Shown here in pieces: positions 15,755 through 23,991 of a stretch of 26,345 nucleotides of DNA. The position numbers and the translations under genes are program-made. Position 1 is the stretch's first letter, and every line of letters begins with the position of its first letter. The DNA is taken from the NCBI GenBank assembly GCA_035693105.1, contig DASSHC010000260.1:1-26345 (forward strand). Direction: 5' to 3'. The stretch comes from DASSHC01 sp035693105. GTDB taxonomy: Bacteria; Chloroflexota; Chloroflexia; Thermomicrobiales; Thermomicrobiaceae. A model generated the notes under the pieces. It was not told the origin of the DNA and searched no databases. It saw only the letters and a program-made list of their open reading frames with translations.

Positions 15755-16690
15755 ATGATACGCTACGTCATCCGCCGCCTGCTGCAGGGGATCATCGTCA
15801 TCTTTCTGATCAGTGTGGCGACCTTCGGGATTCTCCACCTGACCCCTGGCGACCCGATCTTCGTGCTGATCGGCGAGACGGGCAACACCCAGCTCACCAC
15901 CGAGCAGATCGCGGCCATCCGCCACTACTGGGGCCTCGACCGGCCGCTCTACGTGCAGTACCTGACCTGGGCCGGCCACATGGCCCAGGGGAACTTCGGC
16001 GAGTCCGTGATCCAGATCGGCCGACCGGTCAGCGCCCTGCTCAAACAGACGGCGCCGGTGACGTTCAAGCTGAACGTCATGGCGCTGGCGCTCGCCATCG
16101 CGATCGCCATTCCGGCGGGGATAGTGGCCGGGATCAAGCAGTATTCGATCTTCGACTACCTCAGCACCCTCGGCGCGACCCTGGGGGTGTCGCTGCCCAG
16201 CTTCTGGATCGCGCTGATGCTGATCATCATCTTCGCCGCCAAGCTCGGCTGGCTGCCACCCTTCGGCATCAGCTCCTGGAAGGGCTACATCCTGCCGGTG
16301 CTGGTGCTGGCGACCGAGCAGACCGCCATTCTCGCGCGCCTGATGCGCAGCACGGTCATCGAGACACTGGGGCAGGACTACGTGCGCACCGCGCGCGCCA
16401 AAGGGCTGCGAGAGACGTCGGTCCTCGCGCGGCACGTGGTGCGCAACGCGCTGCTGCCGGTCATCACCGTCATCGGCTACCGGCTGGCCTTCCTGCTCAG
16501 CGGCACGATCATCATCGAGACGGTCTTCGCCGTGCCGGGGGTCGGGCAGCTCTTCGTCAACTCGGTCTACCATCTCGACTATCAGGTGGTGCAGGCGGTG
16601 GTGCTGCTGCTCTCGGTCCTGGTGGTGGTCGCCAACCTGCTGACCGATCTCGTCTATGCCATCATCGATCCGCGCATTCGTTTGACCTAG
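15755..16690 (+). CDS. ABC transporter permease, DppB/OppB type
   Basis: The 311-residue inner-membrane permease has the family N terminus MIRYVIRRLLQGIIVIFLISV. A periplasmic loop carries LTPGDP and YWGLDRPLYVQYL, and about six membrane helices are visible. The cytoplasmic EAA-type loop DYVRTARAKGLRETSVLARHVVRNALLPV contacts the ATPase. It pairs with the next gene to form the channel for substrate handed over by the upstream binding proteins. Shine-Dalgarno similarity before the ATG is poor (GAGAGG 14 bases upstream). The exact peptide-type substrate is unknown, so I give no symbol. Confidence 0.93.
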   Translation: MIRYVIRRLLQGIIVIFLISVATFGILHLTPGDPIFVLIGETGNTQLTTEQIAAIRHYWGLDRPLYVQYLTWAGHMAQGNFGESVIQIGRPVSALLKQTAPVTFKLNVMALALAIAIAIPAGIVAGIKQYSIFDYLSTLGATLGVSLPSFWIALMLIIIFAAKLGWLPPFGISSWKGYILPVLVLATEQTAILARLMRSTVIETLGQDYVRTARAKGLRETSVLARHVVRNALLPVITVIGYRLAFLLSGTIIIETVFAVPGVGQLFVNSVYHLDYQVVQAVVLLLSVLVVVANLLTDLVYAIIDPRIRLT

Positions 16691-16703
16691 GGTTGGTGCA
16701 GCT

Positions 16704-17642
16704 ATGAGCATGCTCGGGAACCAGAAGGAGCGGGCCGAGGAGCGCGTGGCGACGGCCGCGCCCGGCATGGCTGAGTCGCTGGCCGGTGGCCGGCAGGCCC
16801 GCCGGGGCCAGTGGGCGCGCTCCTGGCGCCGCTTCAAGCGCTACAAGCCGGCGCTGGTCGGGCTCGGCTTCCTGGCCATCCTGGCGGTGATCGCGCTCAT
16901 CCCGAGCGTCTTCGCGCCCTACGCACCCAACCTGGCGCAGCCGGAGTTCCTCGGCCAGGCACCCTCCTGGGCGCACCCGCTCGGCTTCGATGAGATTGGC
17001 CGCGACGAGCTGAGCCGCATCATCTACGGCACCCGCATCGCGCTGCTGGTGGCCATCCTGGCGACCCTGCTGGCCGTCACCATCGGCGTGATCGTCGGCG
17101 CCACCGCCGGCTACTTCGGCGGCTGGGTCGACTCCGTCCTCTCGCGGCTGGTCGATACGATCATGGCCTTCCCCACGCTCGCGCTCTTGATCGCGCTGGT
17201 GGCCGTGATCGGCCCCAGCCTGAAGACCACCATCATCGTCATCGGCGCCACCGTCTGGGCGGCCTATGCCCGCGTGGCGCGCGCCGACGTGCTCAGCGTG
17301 CGCGAGCGCGACTACGTGCTGGCGGCGCGCGCCGCCGGCGCCAACGACCGGCGCATCATCTTCCGGCACGTGGTGCCCAACGTGCTCGGGCCGATCATCG
17401 TCCTTTCGACGCTGGCGGTCGGCAGCATCATCATCCTGGAAGCCGCGCTCTCCTTCCTCGGCCTCGGGGTGCAACCGCCGACCTCCGACTGGGGCAACAT
17501 GCTCGCCTCCGGCCGCGCCTATATCGTGACCTACCCGCACATCGTCATCGCGCCCGGCGTCATGATCAGCCTCACCGTGCTGGCCTTCAACCTGATCGGC
17601 GACGGCCTGCGCGACGCGCTCGATCCGCGGCAGCGCGACTGA
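16704..17642 (+). CDS. ABC transporter permease, DppC/OppC type
   Basis: This 312-residue partner permease has a cytoplasmic N-terminal tail (about 45 residues) and a first helix ALVGLGFLAILAVIALIPSVF. The DppC-type periplasmic block HPLGFDEIGRDELSRIIYGTRIAL follows. The EAA loop is DYVLAARAAGANDRRIIFRHVVPNVLGP, and the C terminus LIGDGLRDALDPRQRD is typical of the family. It starts 13 bp after the upstream permease. An in-frame ATG two codons later is an equal alternative start. No DppD or DppF-like ATPase gene follows; a CapA-like gene does. The complex therefore needs an ATPase encoded elsewhere. Confidence 0.94.
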   Translation: MSMLGNQKERAEERVATAAPGMAESLAGGRQARRGQWARSWRRFKRYKPALVGLGFLAILAVIALIPSVFAPYAPNLAQPEFLGQAPSWAHPLGFDEIGRDELSRIIYGTRIALLVAILATLLAVTIGVIVGATAGYFGGWVDSVLSRLVDTIMAFPTLALLIALVAVIGPSLKTTIIVIGATVWAAYARVARADVLSVRERDYVLAARAAGANDRRIIFRHVVPNVLGPIIVLSTLAVGSIIILEAALSFLGLGVQPPTSDWGNMLASGRAYIVTYPHIVIAPGVMISLTVLAFNLIGDGLRDALDPRQRD

Positions 17643-17676
17643 CCGGTTCCGGCCCATAGAACGAGGGGAGTCTCAC

Positions 17677-18984
17677 ATGTCCCAAACGGTCACTGTCACC
17701 GCCACCGGTGACAGCCTGATCACGCGCCGCTTGCCCGCCTACACGGACGAGGGCTTTCGCCGCATGACCGGCCTGATCCAGTCGTGCGACGTGGCCTTCA
17801 CCAACATGGAGATGGTCCTCAGCGACTTCCAGGGCCGGCCGGTGGTCGAGAGCGGCGGCATGAATCTCTCGGCCGAGATCGGGGTCGCCCGCGATCTCCA
17901 GCGGCTCGGCTTCAACCTGACCGCCTTCGCCAACAACCACACCCTCAACTACGGCATCGAGGGCTGCCTGGCGACACTCGACGCGCTGCGCGCGCTGGAG
18001 TTCGTCTGCGCCGGCGCCGGGCGCACGCTGGCCGAGGCGCGGCTGCCGGTCTTCCTGGAGACTCCGGCGGCGCGCGTCGGCCTGGTCGGCTGCGCCTCCA
18101 GCTTCGCCAAGGGGCAGCAGGCCGGCGCCCAGCGCGACGACGCGCCCGGCCGCCCCGGCCTCAATCCGCAGCGCTATCAGACGCTCTACGTCGTCGACGA
18201 GGAGCACCTGGCGGCGATCAAGCGCATCGCCGAGCGCACCGGCGCCGAGAAGATGCGCCAGTTCGGCTACTGGATGGGCTTCCGCAAGCCGCCCGAGCGC
18301 GAGGGGCAGTTCGACTTCGCCGAGCGCTCCTTCATCGCCGGGCCCGAGTTCGGCATCCGCAGCGAGGCGCACAAGGGGGATCTAGCCGGCAACGTGCGCG
18401 CGGTGGGCCAGGCCCACGAGCAGGACGAGCTGACGCTGGTCAGCATCCACGCCCACGAGCAGGGGAACGAGCGCTGGATCCCCGCGGATTTCATCGTCGA
18501 GTTCGCCCACGCCTGCGTCGATGCCGGCGCCGACATGGTGATCGGCCACGGGCCGCACCTGCTGCGCGGGCTGGAGATCTACCAGGGCAAGCCGATCTTC
18601 TATTCGGTCGGCAACTTCATCTTCGAGTACGAGTACCTCGACCGGCTGCCGGCCGACGACTACGAGTCGCTCTCGGCCGACCGCGACCTGACCGCGCCGG
18701 AGGTCTTCCGCCAGATCTCGGCGGACGGCACGCGCTCCTTTCCGGCCGACCGCCGCTACTGGGAGACGGTGCTGCCGCTGGTGAGCTTCCGCGAGCGCCA
18801 GTTGGAATCGATCGAGCTGCACCCGCTCTCGCTCGGCTTCGGCGCGCCCTGGCCCCAGCGCGGCATCCCGCGCCCGGCCGACGAGCGCACCGGCAGCGAG
18901 ATCCTGGCCTGGATGCAGGAGCTGTCGACCCCCTTCGGCACCACCATCCGCGTCGACAAGGGCGTCGGGAAGGTGAGCGTGTAG
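17677..18984 (+). CDS. CapA family (PGA_cap) metallophosphoesterase-fold protein
   Basis: The 435-residue protein is of the CapA/PgsA-like family, calcineurin-like metal-dependent phosphoesterase fold. Metal-site motifs are in order: TATGDSL (Asp12), TNMEM (Asn43, Glu45), FANNHTLNYG (Asn87, His88), SIHAHEQGNE (His258, His260) and VIGHGPHLLRG (His291, His294). CapA proteins were described in poly-gamma-glutamate synthesis, but many homologues lie beside other genes and their substrates are unknown. It has no signal peptide or membrane anchor, unlike PgsA, so a cytoplasmic enzyme is likely. It starts 34 bp after the permease with a GGGGAG site, so it is in the transport operon. Confidence 0.85.
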   Translation: MSQTVTVTATGDSLITRRLPAYTDEGFRRMTGLIQSCDVAFTNMEMVLSDFQGRPVVESGGMNLSAEIGVARDLQRLGFNLTAFANNHTLNYGIEGCLATLDALRALEFVCAGAGRTLAEARLPVFLETPAARVGLVGCASSFAKGQQAGAQRDDAPGRPGLNPQRYQTLYVVDEEHLAAIKRIAERTGAEKMRQFGYWMGFRKPPEREGQFDFAERSFIAGPEFGIRSEAHKGDLAGNVRAVGQAHEQDELTLVSIHAHEQGNERWIPADFIVEFAHACVDAGADMVIGHGPHLLRGLEIYQGKPIFYSVGNFIFEYEYLDRLPADDYESLSADRDLTAPEVFRQISADGTRSFPADRRYWETVLPLVSFRERQLESIELHPLSLGFGAPWPQRGIPRPADERTGSEILAWMQELSTPFGTTIRVDKGVGKVSV

Positions 18985-18998
18985 GGCGAGTAACGTTA

Positions 18999-19028
18999 GG
19001 GCAGTCGGGCTCGGTGGCCCGTCTGCCC
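18999..19028. terminator. Hairpin terminator between convergent genes
   Basis: GGGCAGTCGGGC and GCCCGTCTGCCC form a 12-bp stem with one T-T mismatch and a six-base loop. The hairpin lies just after the CapA-like gene and before the end of the ferritin-like gene. There is no T-run, so efficiency is uncertain. Confidence 0.55.
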
Positions 19029-19065
19029 CAGGCATGCGCTTGCGTGCCGGTTGACTTGGGAAGAC

Positions 19066-20190
19066 TCAGTGGTTGCCCATCGCCCCCCGTTCAGCCCGAT
19101 CCGCGGCCCTCGCCAGGTTGCGCAGCATGGCGAAGAACTCCGCTGACTGACCGATGAAGAGACCGTCGGCCGTCAATGCCTCGACCGCGCCCATGGCGGC
19201 GCCCGCCGTGTTCGTCGGACGAATGATTGAGACCGGCGGCAGCGTCCGATTGAGGAAGAAGGTCGGCTCGGGCATGATCAGGTTGGTCTGGAAGTCCTCG
19301 CCGCCGAAGGGCGGTGAGTTGAGATCGGGGAAGACCAGCCCGTTGGTCGGATCGGTCAGCGCCGGCGCGTTGCCGGCCTTATCCTGCCAGGTTTGGAAGT
19401 GCATCGTCTCGGTTGGGCCGATCGCGAGCAGGATGCGTAAGACCTCCGGCGAGTTCACCCGCTGGGCGAGCGCCGGGTAGAGGCTGGTGCCACCCTGCTC
19501 GATGAAGGCGAAGTGGAACCCGGCTGTGTTGGCGATCGCCTGGATGTGATCGCCGGGCGCGAGGTCGTCGTCGCTGCGGGGGATGGCCGGAAACTGCCCC
19601 ATGCTCAAGCCAGGAACCGCCTGGGGAAAGGTGTCGCCCAGATCGGGGTTGCCGCTGCGGCTGCGGTAGCGCGTCCACCAACTCGTATCGACGGTCAGCT
19701 GCATCAAGTTGGTGAGGCGCTTGACGTTCGTCTGAGCGCCGGTTGCCTGGCTGCCGGGGAGGGTGCGGAAGCGCTCGAGGCTGACCGGGTCCGCCCCTAT
19801 CGATGCCAGGTAGGCGTTCAGGAAGGTGAAGTGGCTGATCTCGTCCTCGGTGTTGTCGTGGATGTACTGCGCCATGTCCTCGTCGAGCACCGCGAGCGCG
19901 TCGAAGTAGGGCTGGCTGCCGCTGCCGCCGGGCACCTCGTCGTCGGGGATACCTCCCAGCTCGTTGTATTGCTGCCAGAGATCGGATTCGAGGATCTCCA
20001 GGGCAGACAGGAATTGCAGAATGGCGACGTCGCCCTTGGTGATCGCGGTGTCGCTCGCGGGGTGGGCGGCGGCGGAGGCGAAGGCGAGGCCGCTGCTCAG
20101 CACACCGGCGCCGGCGCCCAGCGCCAGGCTCCTGCCCAGGAACACGCGCCGGCTGCTGGTGCCGCTCGTTTGGTTGGACTGCTGCTCCAT
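19066..20190 (-). CDS. Tat-exported ferritin-like diiron domain protein
   Basis: The 374-residue protein has a twin-arginine signal (SSRRVFLGRSLALGAGAG, ending near an Ala-rich cleavage region). A four-helix ferritin-like domain carries the pattern of a diiron site: Glu in SALEILESDLW, ExxH in EDEISHF, Glu in FAFIEQGG and ExxH in TETMHFQTW. This fits the Ferritin_2 family found in many environmental bacteria, whose function is not established. The Tat route fits a protein that folds around metal before export. I chose ATG 20190 because it gives a normal Tat signal and has GGAG about 9 bases upstream; ATG 20268 would add 26 charged residues. It converges with the CapA-like gene. Confidence 0.85.
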   Translation of the reverse strand: MEQQSNQTSGTSSRRVFLGRSLALGAGAGVLSSGLAFASAAAHPASDTAITKGDVAILQFLSALEILESDLWQQYNELGGIPDDEVPGGSGSQPYFDALAVLDEDMAQYIHDNTEDEISHFTFLNAYLASIGADPVSLERFRTLPGSQATGAQTNVKRLTNLMQLTVDTSWWTRYRSRSGNPDLGDTFPQAVPGLSMGQFPAIPRSDDDLAPGDHIQAIANTAGFHFAFIEQGGTSLYPALAQRVNSPEVLRILLAIGPTETMHFQTWQDKAGNAPALTDPTNGLVFPDLNSPPFGGEDFQTNLIMPEPTFFLNRTLPPVSIIRPTNTAGAAMGAVEALTADGLFIGQSAEFFAMLRNLARAADRAERGAMGNH

Positions 20191-20438
20191 GATCGTGCTC
20201 TCCGTGTCCAGAGCGGGACGAAGGCGAGTCGGGGACGTGCACGGACCTCGATCGGAATGTCCCGTCATGCTTCCCGCCGCGCCCGGTGGAGCTCCTTACC
20301 CGGTGCCGGAGCGCGGATGATCCATCTACGCGGCACGCGGATGGATGGATTGAGGGGTCACGATCCGGAATCTTGGGCTAGTATGGGTGCGGCAGCTAAG
20401 CGCCAACCGGATGCTGAGAATCTGAGAAGGAGAAACGC

Positions 20439-21941
20439 ATGCGGATCGCGATCGGCGGCATCTCACACGAGAGCAGCACCTTCGCCACCGTGCCCACCGC
20501 CCTTCCCAACTTCGAGCAGCGCAGCCTGAACGAGGGCGACCTGCTCTTGGAGAAGTACAGCGGCACCCACACGCACCTCGGCGGCTTCATCGACGCCGCG
20601 CGCGACTGCGCCTACGAGGTGGTGCCGACCCTCTTCGCCTCGGCCACCCCCGGCGGTCCGGTGACGGCCGAGGCAACCGAGGTGCTGACCGGCAAGCTGG
20701 CCGAGGGGCTGCGCCGGGCGCTGGCCAGCGGCCCGCTCGACGGCGTGCTGCTGGCGCTGCACGGCGCGATGGTCTCCGAGATCAGCGACGACGGCGAGAC
20801 CTACATCCTGCGCCACGTGCGCGAGGTGGTCGGCCCCGACCTGCCGGTGATCATTACGCTCGACCTGCACGGCAACATCACCCAGGCGATGGTCGATCTG
20901 GTCACCGTGCCGGTGGCCTACGACGAGTACCCGCACACCGACCCCTACGAGCGCGGCTACGAGGCGGGCATCCTGATGGCGCGCGTGGTGCGCGGCGGGC
21001 TGCGGCCGACGGCGGCGATCGTCAAGCTGCCGATGATGCCGGCGCTACAGCGCATGCACAGCCACGCCGAGCCGATGCTGGGGGTCAAGGCGCTGGCCTG
21101 GTCGATCGAGCACGAGTTCGGCGTGCTCAACGTCAGCTACCTCCCCGGCTTCCCCTGGTCCGACATCGCTCCGGCCGGCTTCAGCGTCATCGTGACCACC
21201 GACAACAACCAGGAACAGGCGCGCGCGGCCGCCGAGCGGCTGGCCGGCTACGTCTGGTCGCGGCGGGAAGAGTTCGCCGTCGAGCCGACGCCGGTCGACG
21301 CCGCCGTGCGCGCGGCGATGAGCGCGCGGGGACCGGTGGTCCTGGCCGACATCGGCGACAACCCCGGCGGCGGCGCCCCCTGCGACGGCACGGTGCTGCT
21401 GGAGTCGCTGCTGCGGCTGGGCGCGAAGAATGCCGTCGTGGTGCCGATCGCCGACCCCGAGGCGGTGCAGCAGGCGATCGCGGCGGGCGTCGGTGGCCGG
21501 GTCAGCCTGCATCTGGGCGGCAAGACCGACCAGATGCACGGCGAGCCGCTGGCGGTGACGGGCCGCGTGGTGCGCATCACCGATGGGCGCTTCGTGCACA
21601 AGGGGCCGATGAGCACCGGCGTCGAGCACAACATGGGGCCGACGGCGGTGCTTGAGCTTGAAGGGGAGCAGGGCGGCCGGGTGCTGGTGGTCGTCAGCAC
21701 CTACCGCTACCAGCCGATCGACCTGGAAGTGCTGCGCAGCCAGGGGATCGAACCGAGCGAGCAGCAGATGATCGCGGTCAAATCATCCGTGCACTTCCGC
21801 GCCGCCTTCACCCCGGTCGCCAGCGAGATCGTCGAGGTCGACACGCCGGGCCTGACCAGCCCCAAGCTGGAGAACTTCGACTATCGCCACGTCACGCGCC
21901 CGCTCTACCCGCTGGACCGCGATGCGGAGTGGCGGGGGTAG
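20439..21941 (+). CDS. M81 family metallopeptidase (MlrC-like)
   Basis: The 500-residue zinc peptidase is related to MlrC, which completes microcystin breakdown in sphingomonads. Visible family motifs are GGISHESSTF (residues 7-16), LLALHGAM (104-111), LDLHGN (141-146), YDEYPHTDPYERG (161-173) and, in the C-terminal MlrC_C domain, DIGDNPGGGAPCDGT (about 305-320). The length is normal. The ATG is preceded by GAAGGAG with good spacing. MlrC homologues occur widely beside peptide or amino-acid transport genes and probably cleave small peptides; microcystin need not be the substrate. It follows the transporter locus after one opposite gene, so a shared role in peptide use is an inference. Confidence 0.92.
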   Translation: MRIAIGGISHESSTFATVPTALPNFEQRSLNEGDLLLEKYSGTHTHLGGFIDAARDCAYEVVPTLFASATPGGPVTAEATEVLTGKLAEGLRRALASGPLDGVLLALHGAMVSEISDDGETYILRHVREVVGPDLPVIITLDLHGNITQAMVDLVTVPVAYDEYPHTDPYERGYEAGILMARVVRGGLRPTAAIVKLPMMPALQRMHSHAEPMLGVKALAWSIEHEFGVLNVSYLPGFPWSDIAPAGFSVIVTTDNNQEQARAAAERLAGYVWSRREEFAVEPTPVDAAVRAAMSARGPVVLADIGDNPGGGAPCDGTVLLESLLRLGAKNAVVVPIADPEAVQQAIAAGVGGRVSLHLGGKTDQMHGEPLAVTGRVVRITDGRFVHKGPMSTGVEHNMGPTAVLELEGEQGGRVLVVVSTYRYQPIDLEVLRSQGIEPSEQQMIAVKSSVHFRAAFTPVASEIVEVDTPGLTSPKLENFDYRHVTRPLYPLDRDAEWRG

Positions 21942-21981
21942 CGCGGACGGGCCTTCGACAAGGTACAGCGCCGTGTGCGGC

Positions 21982-22098
21982 ACGGATCCCTCGACTGCGC
22001 TCGGGATGACAGGGGTAGTTCGGGGCGAACGACAACGGCAAGTCGTACTCGTACGCCCCTCCCTTTCCCTGTCATCCCGAGCTTGTCGAGGGATCCGT
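21982..22098. repeat. Inverted-repeat (MITE-like) element, copy 2
   Basis: The 117-bp element has arms at 21982-22014 and 22067-22098. They match over GGATCCCTCGAC and CTCGGGATGACAGGG but differ in the middle three or four bases. The left arm is nearly identical to that of copy 1 (8433-8465). The interior again holds ACGGCA and GTACGCCCC blocks. It lies between the M81 peptidase and a convergent gene and encodes nothing. No clear target-site duplication is visible. Confidence 0.85.
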
Positions 22099-22134
22099 CC
22101 TCACGCGGCACCCCACGTCGCTACCGGCATGCGC

Positions 22135-23805
22135 CTACGGATGCCGCACCTCGACCTGGTTGTGGCGCGGCAGCCCGAGCGCGACGAACGTATTCCAGGA
22201 GAGCTCGACCGCCCAGTGGGCGCGCCAGGAGGCTTCGTCTCGCGCCGCCACCGTGTCCCCGATGGTGCACCAGAGGGTGACACCGTTGGCGGTCAATTCC
22301 AGCCGGTCGCCGACCGTGAAGTCGGGGTGGACGCAGTAGTAGCCGTTGGGGTCGGGCTGCGCGTTGGGCAGGGCCTGCCCCCAGCTCTTGTAGCGCTGCA
22401 CGGTGTAGTCCCACCAGGCTACGGTATGGCTCGGCGAGTAGTAGGCGGCCGGGCCGCTATCGACCAGGTGCAGGTTCGCGGACGACCCAAAGGCCGAAGC
22501 CCGGCTCGCGCTGGCCGGGGGGCCAGCCGGCGCCGGCGGCGGCTGGCTGTACTGGGCCAGCAATTGCGCCTGCTCCCGCAGCACGCCGTCGACGAAGGTG
22601 TTGAGGTCCGGCTGCGTCCAGTCGGGATGCGCCTGGCCGCTGTAGTAGATCGCCAGCACCGCGCGCCAGTCGCTGTTGTGGCTGTGCGCGTCGGCCAGCA
22701 GGCGCAGGGCGGCCTCGGCGTTGACGGAGGGCTCGAGCGGCGTCGCCTGGCCCGCCAGCAGCGCCGGCCGCGCGCCGAAGAGTCCCTCGCGCCCGTCCGC
22801 GCCGGTGTGCGCCGGATCGAAGTTGCTGGCGACCTGGGCCAGCGCCGCCGCCAGGAACGGATCGAGTTTGTCGGCCAGCGCCGACCCGACGATCACCTCG
22901 CCGAAGGGCACTCCGTCGGCCAGCCAGCTCGCCGGCTGCTCGGCCGGTGTCGCCAGGTGGTGCCAGCTGCGGTAGTGCTGCCCCACGTTGGTCGACTCGA
23001 CCTTCCAGCCGTCCGGGTTGTCGGGCGCATAGGTCAGCACGCGCCGCTCGAAGGCCTGGAAGAGGACGCGCCGGGTCTTGCCGGCGACGACCGTATCGCT
23101 CCAGTAGGGCTCGGTCAGCGGGTAGCCGGTCAGCAGCTCCCACGACTGCGCCTGGCTGGTCATCCAGCCGGCGAAGGGCTTGGCGATATTGTGGCCGGTC
23201 GCGTCGGCGTAGGTGGCGATCAGCACGCTGCTCTGGGGCATCGCGTTGGGGTCGATCGAGCCGTCGGCGCGCATCAGCGCGGTCACCGCCTGCCCGACAC
23301 GCCGCGGGCTGCGCCGGTTGGCCAGATCATCGCCCACCGAGGCGATGCCGTTGAGGGCCGCGTACGTCGGCGCCAGCGCATTGCCGACCGTGTCGCCGGT
23401 GATCGGGATGTTGGCCGGGGTGCTGGTGAGGTAGCGGTCGTCCCCGATCTGGATGTCGCCGGCGATCAGGTCGCGCACCAGCAGCCCGCTGCTGACGTAG
23501 CCGGGGGAGGTGGGGTCTTGACCCGGATCGTCGATCTCCAGACGTCCCTTGTCGAAGTAGAAGACCTGGCGCGCGCCGCCCGGCGCGCCGGTGAAGGGTT
23601 CGTGGGCGGCGGCCAGGAGCGTCGGCCCCCAGACCCAGGCGTGGCTCGGCGTGTCCGGCCCGTCGGCCTGCGCCCAGAGCTGCGGCACCGGGTACGGAGC
23701 CCGGTCGCTCAGCGGCGCCGGCTCGCCCCGCGCCGGCAGCGGCAGGCCCAACCCCGGCGCCAGGACGACCAATCCGGCCAGCAGCAGCCAATGCGAACGC
23801 TTCAA
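22135..23805 (-). CDS. Exported multidomain protein: Chloroflexota surface module, degenerate SLT-like domain, RlpA-like domain
   Basis: The 556-residue protein starts with a signal peptide (KRSHWLLLAGLVVLAPG...). Residues 75-280 match a secreted module I know from Chloroflexota, with VFYFDKGRLEI, GLLVRDLI, TGYPLTEPYW and FERRVLTYAPDNPDGW. Residues 313-390 look like a lytic transglycosylase domain (LAQVASNFDP, DGREGLFG, VLAIYYSG), but the catalytic Glu of the usual ESxF position is Ala326. After a Pro/Ser/Ala linker (424-443) the C-terminal 100 residues resemble a double-psi beta-barrel as in RlpA (AYYSPSH, VGDRLELTANGVTLWCTIGD). The start is TTG 23805, with GTGAGG four bases before; a GTG at 23850 is in frame but has a weak site. 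A cell-wall-binding role is likely; hydrolytic activity is doubtful. Confidence 0.7.
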   Translation of the reverse strand: MKRSHWLLLAGLVVLAPGLGLPLPARGEPAPLSDRAPYPVPQLWAQADGPDTPSHAWVWGPTLLAAAHEPFTGAPGGARQVFYFDKGRLEIDDPGQDPTSPGYVSSGLLVRDLIAGDIQIGDDRYLTSTPANIPITGDTVGNALAPTYAALNGIASVGDDLANRRSPRRVGQAVTALMRADGSIDPNAMPQSSVLIATYADATGHNIAKPFAGWMTSQAQSWELLTGYPLTEPYWSDTVVAGKTRRVLFQAFERRVLTYAPDNPDGWKVESTNVGQHYRSWHHLATPAEQPASWLADGVPFGEVIVGSALADKLDPFLAAALAQVASNFDPAHTGADGREGLFGARPALLAGQATPLEPSVNAEAALRLLADAHSHNSDWRAVLAIYYSGQAHPDWTQPDLNTFVDGVLREQAQLLAQYSQPPPAPAGPPASASRASAFGSSANLHLVDSGPAAYYSPSHTVAWWDYTVQRYKSWGQALPNAQPDPNGYYCVHPDFTVGDRLELTANGVTLWCTIGDTVAARDEASWRAHWAVELSWNTFVALGLPRHNQVEVRHP

Positions 23806-23991
23806 ATATCCATCCTCACATTGGACCAATCGCGGACGGCGGCTGGGCACGCGGTGTGAGCATGGGCCAGCCCCTACCGGACCCGATGACGGGCCACCCT
23901 CATGCTAGGCAGCCGGGGTTGCGCAAACACGAAGTTTTGGTGGGATTAGCGTGATGTGGGGGGCAACGCCGGACCGCGGGGTGCTTCTCCG

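Noticed and set aside
12182..16837. A minus-strand open frame of 1551 codons opposite SBP2, SBP3 and the first permease
   Set aside because: It is a by-product of GC-rich codon use in the real plus-strand genes. Its translation is low-complexity (Arg, His, Gly, Val, Leu) with no known domain, and it crosses several real gene boundaries.
17784..19157. A second plus-strand frame overlapping the CapA-like gene
   Set aside because: It has Arg-rich shadow composition, and the CapA motifs are all in the other frame.
21982..22098. Target-site duplications flanking the inverted-repeat elements, as proof of transposition
   Set aside because: Flanks of both copies were compared by eye and no convincing direct repeat was found, so mobility is only suggested.
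21922..23859. A plus-strand open frame of 645 codons opposite the exported multidomain protein
   Set aside because: It reads through the inverted-repeat element and is Arg/Gln/Val-rich. The minus strand has a signal peptide and recognisable domains.
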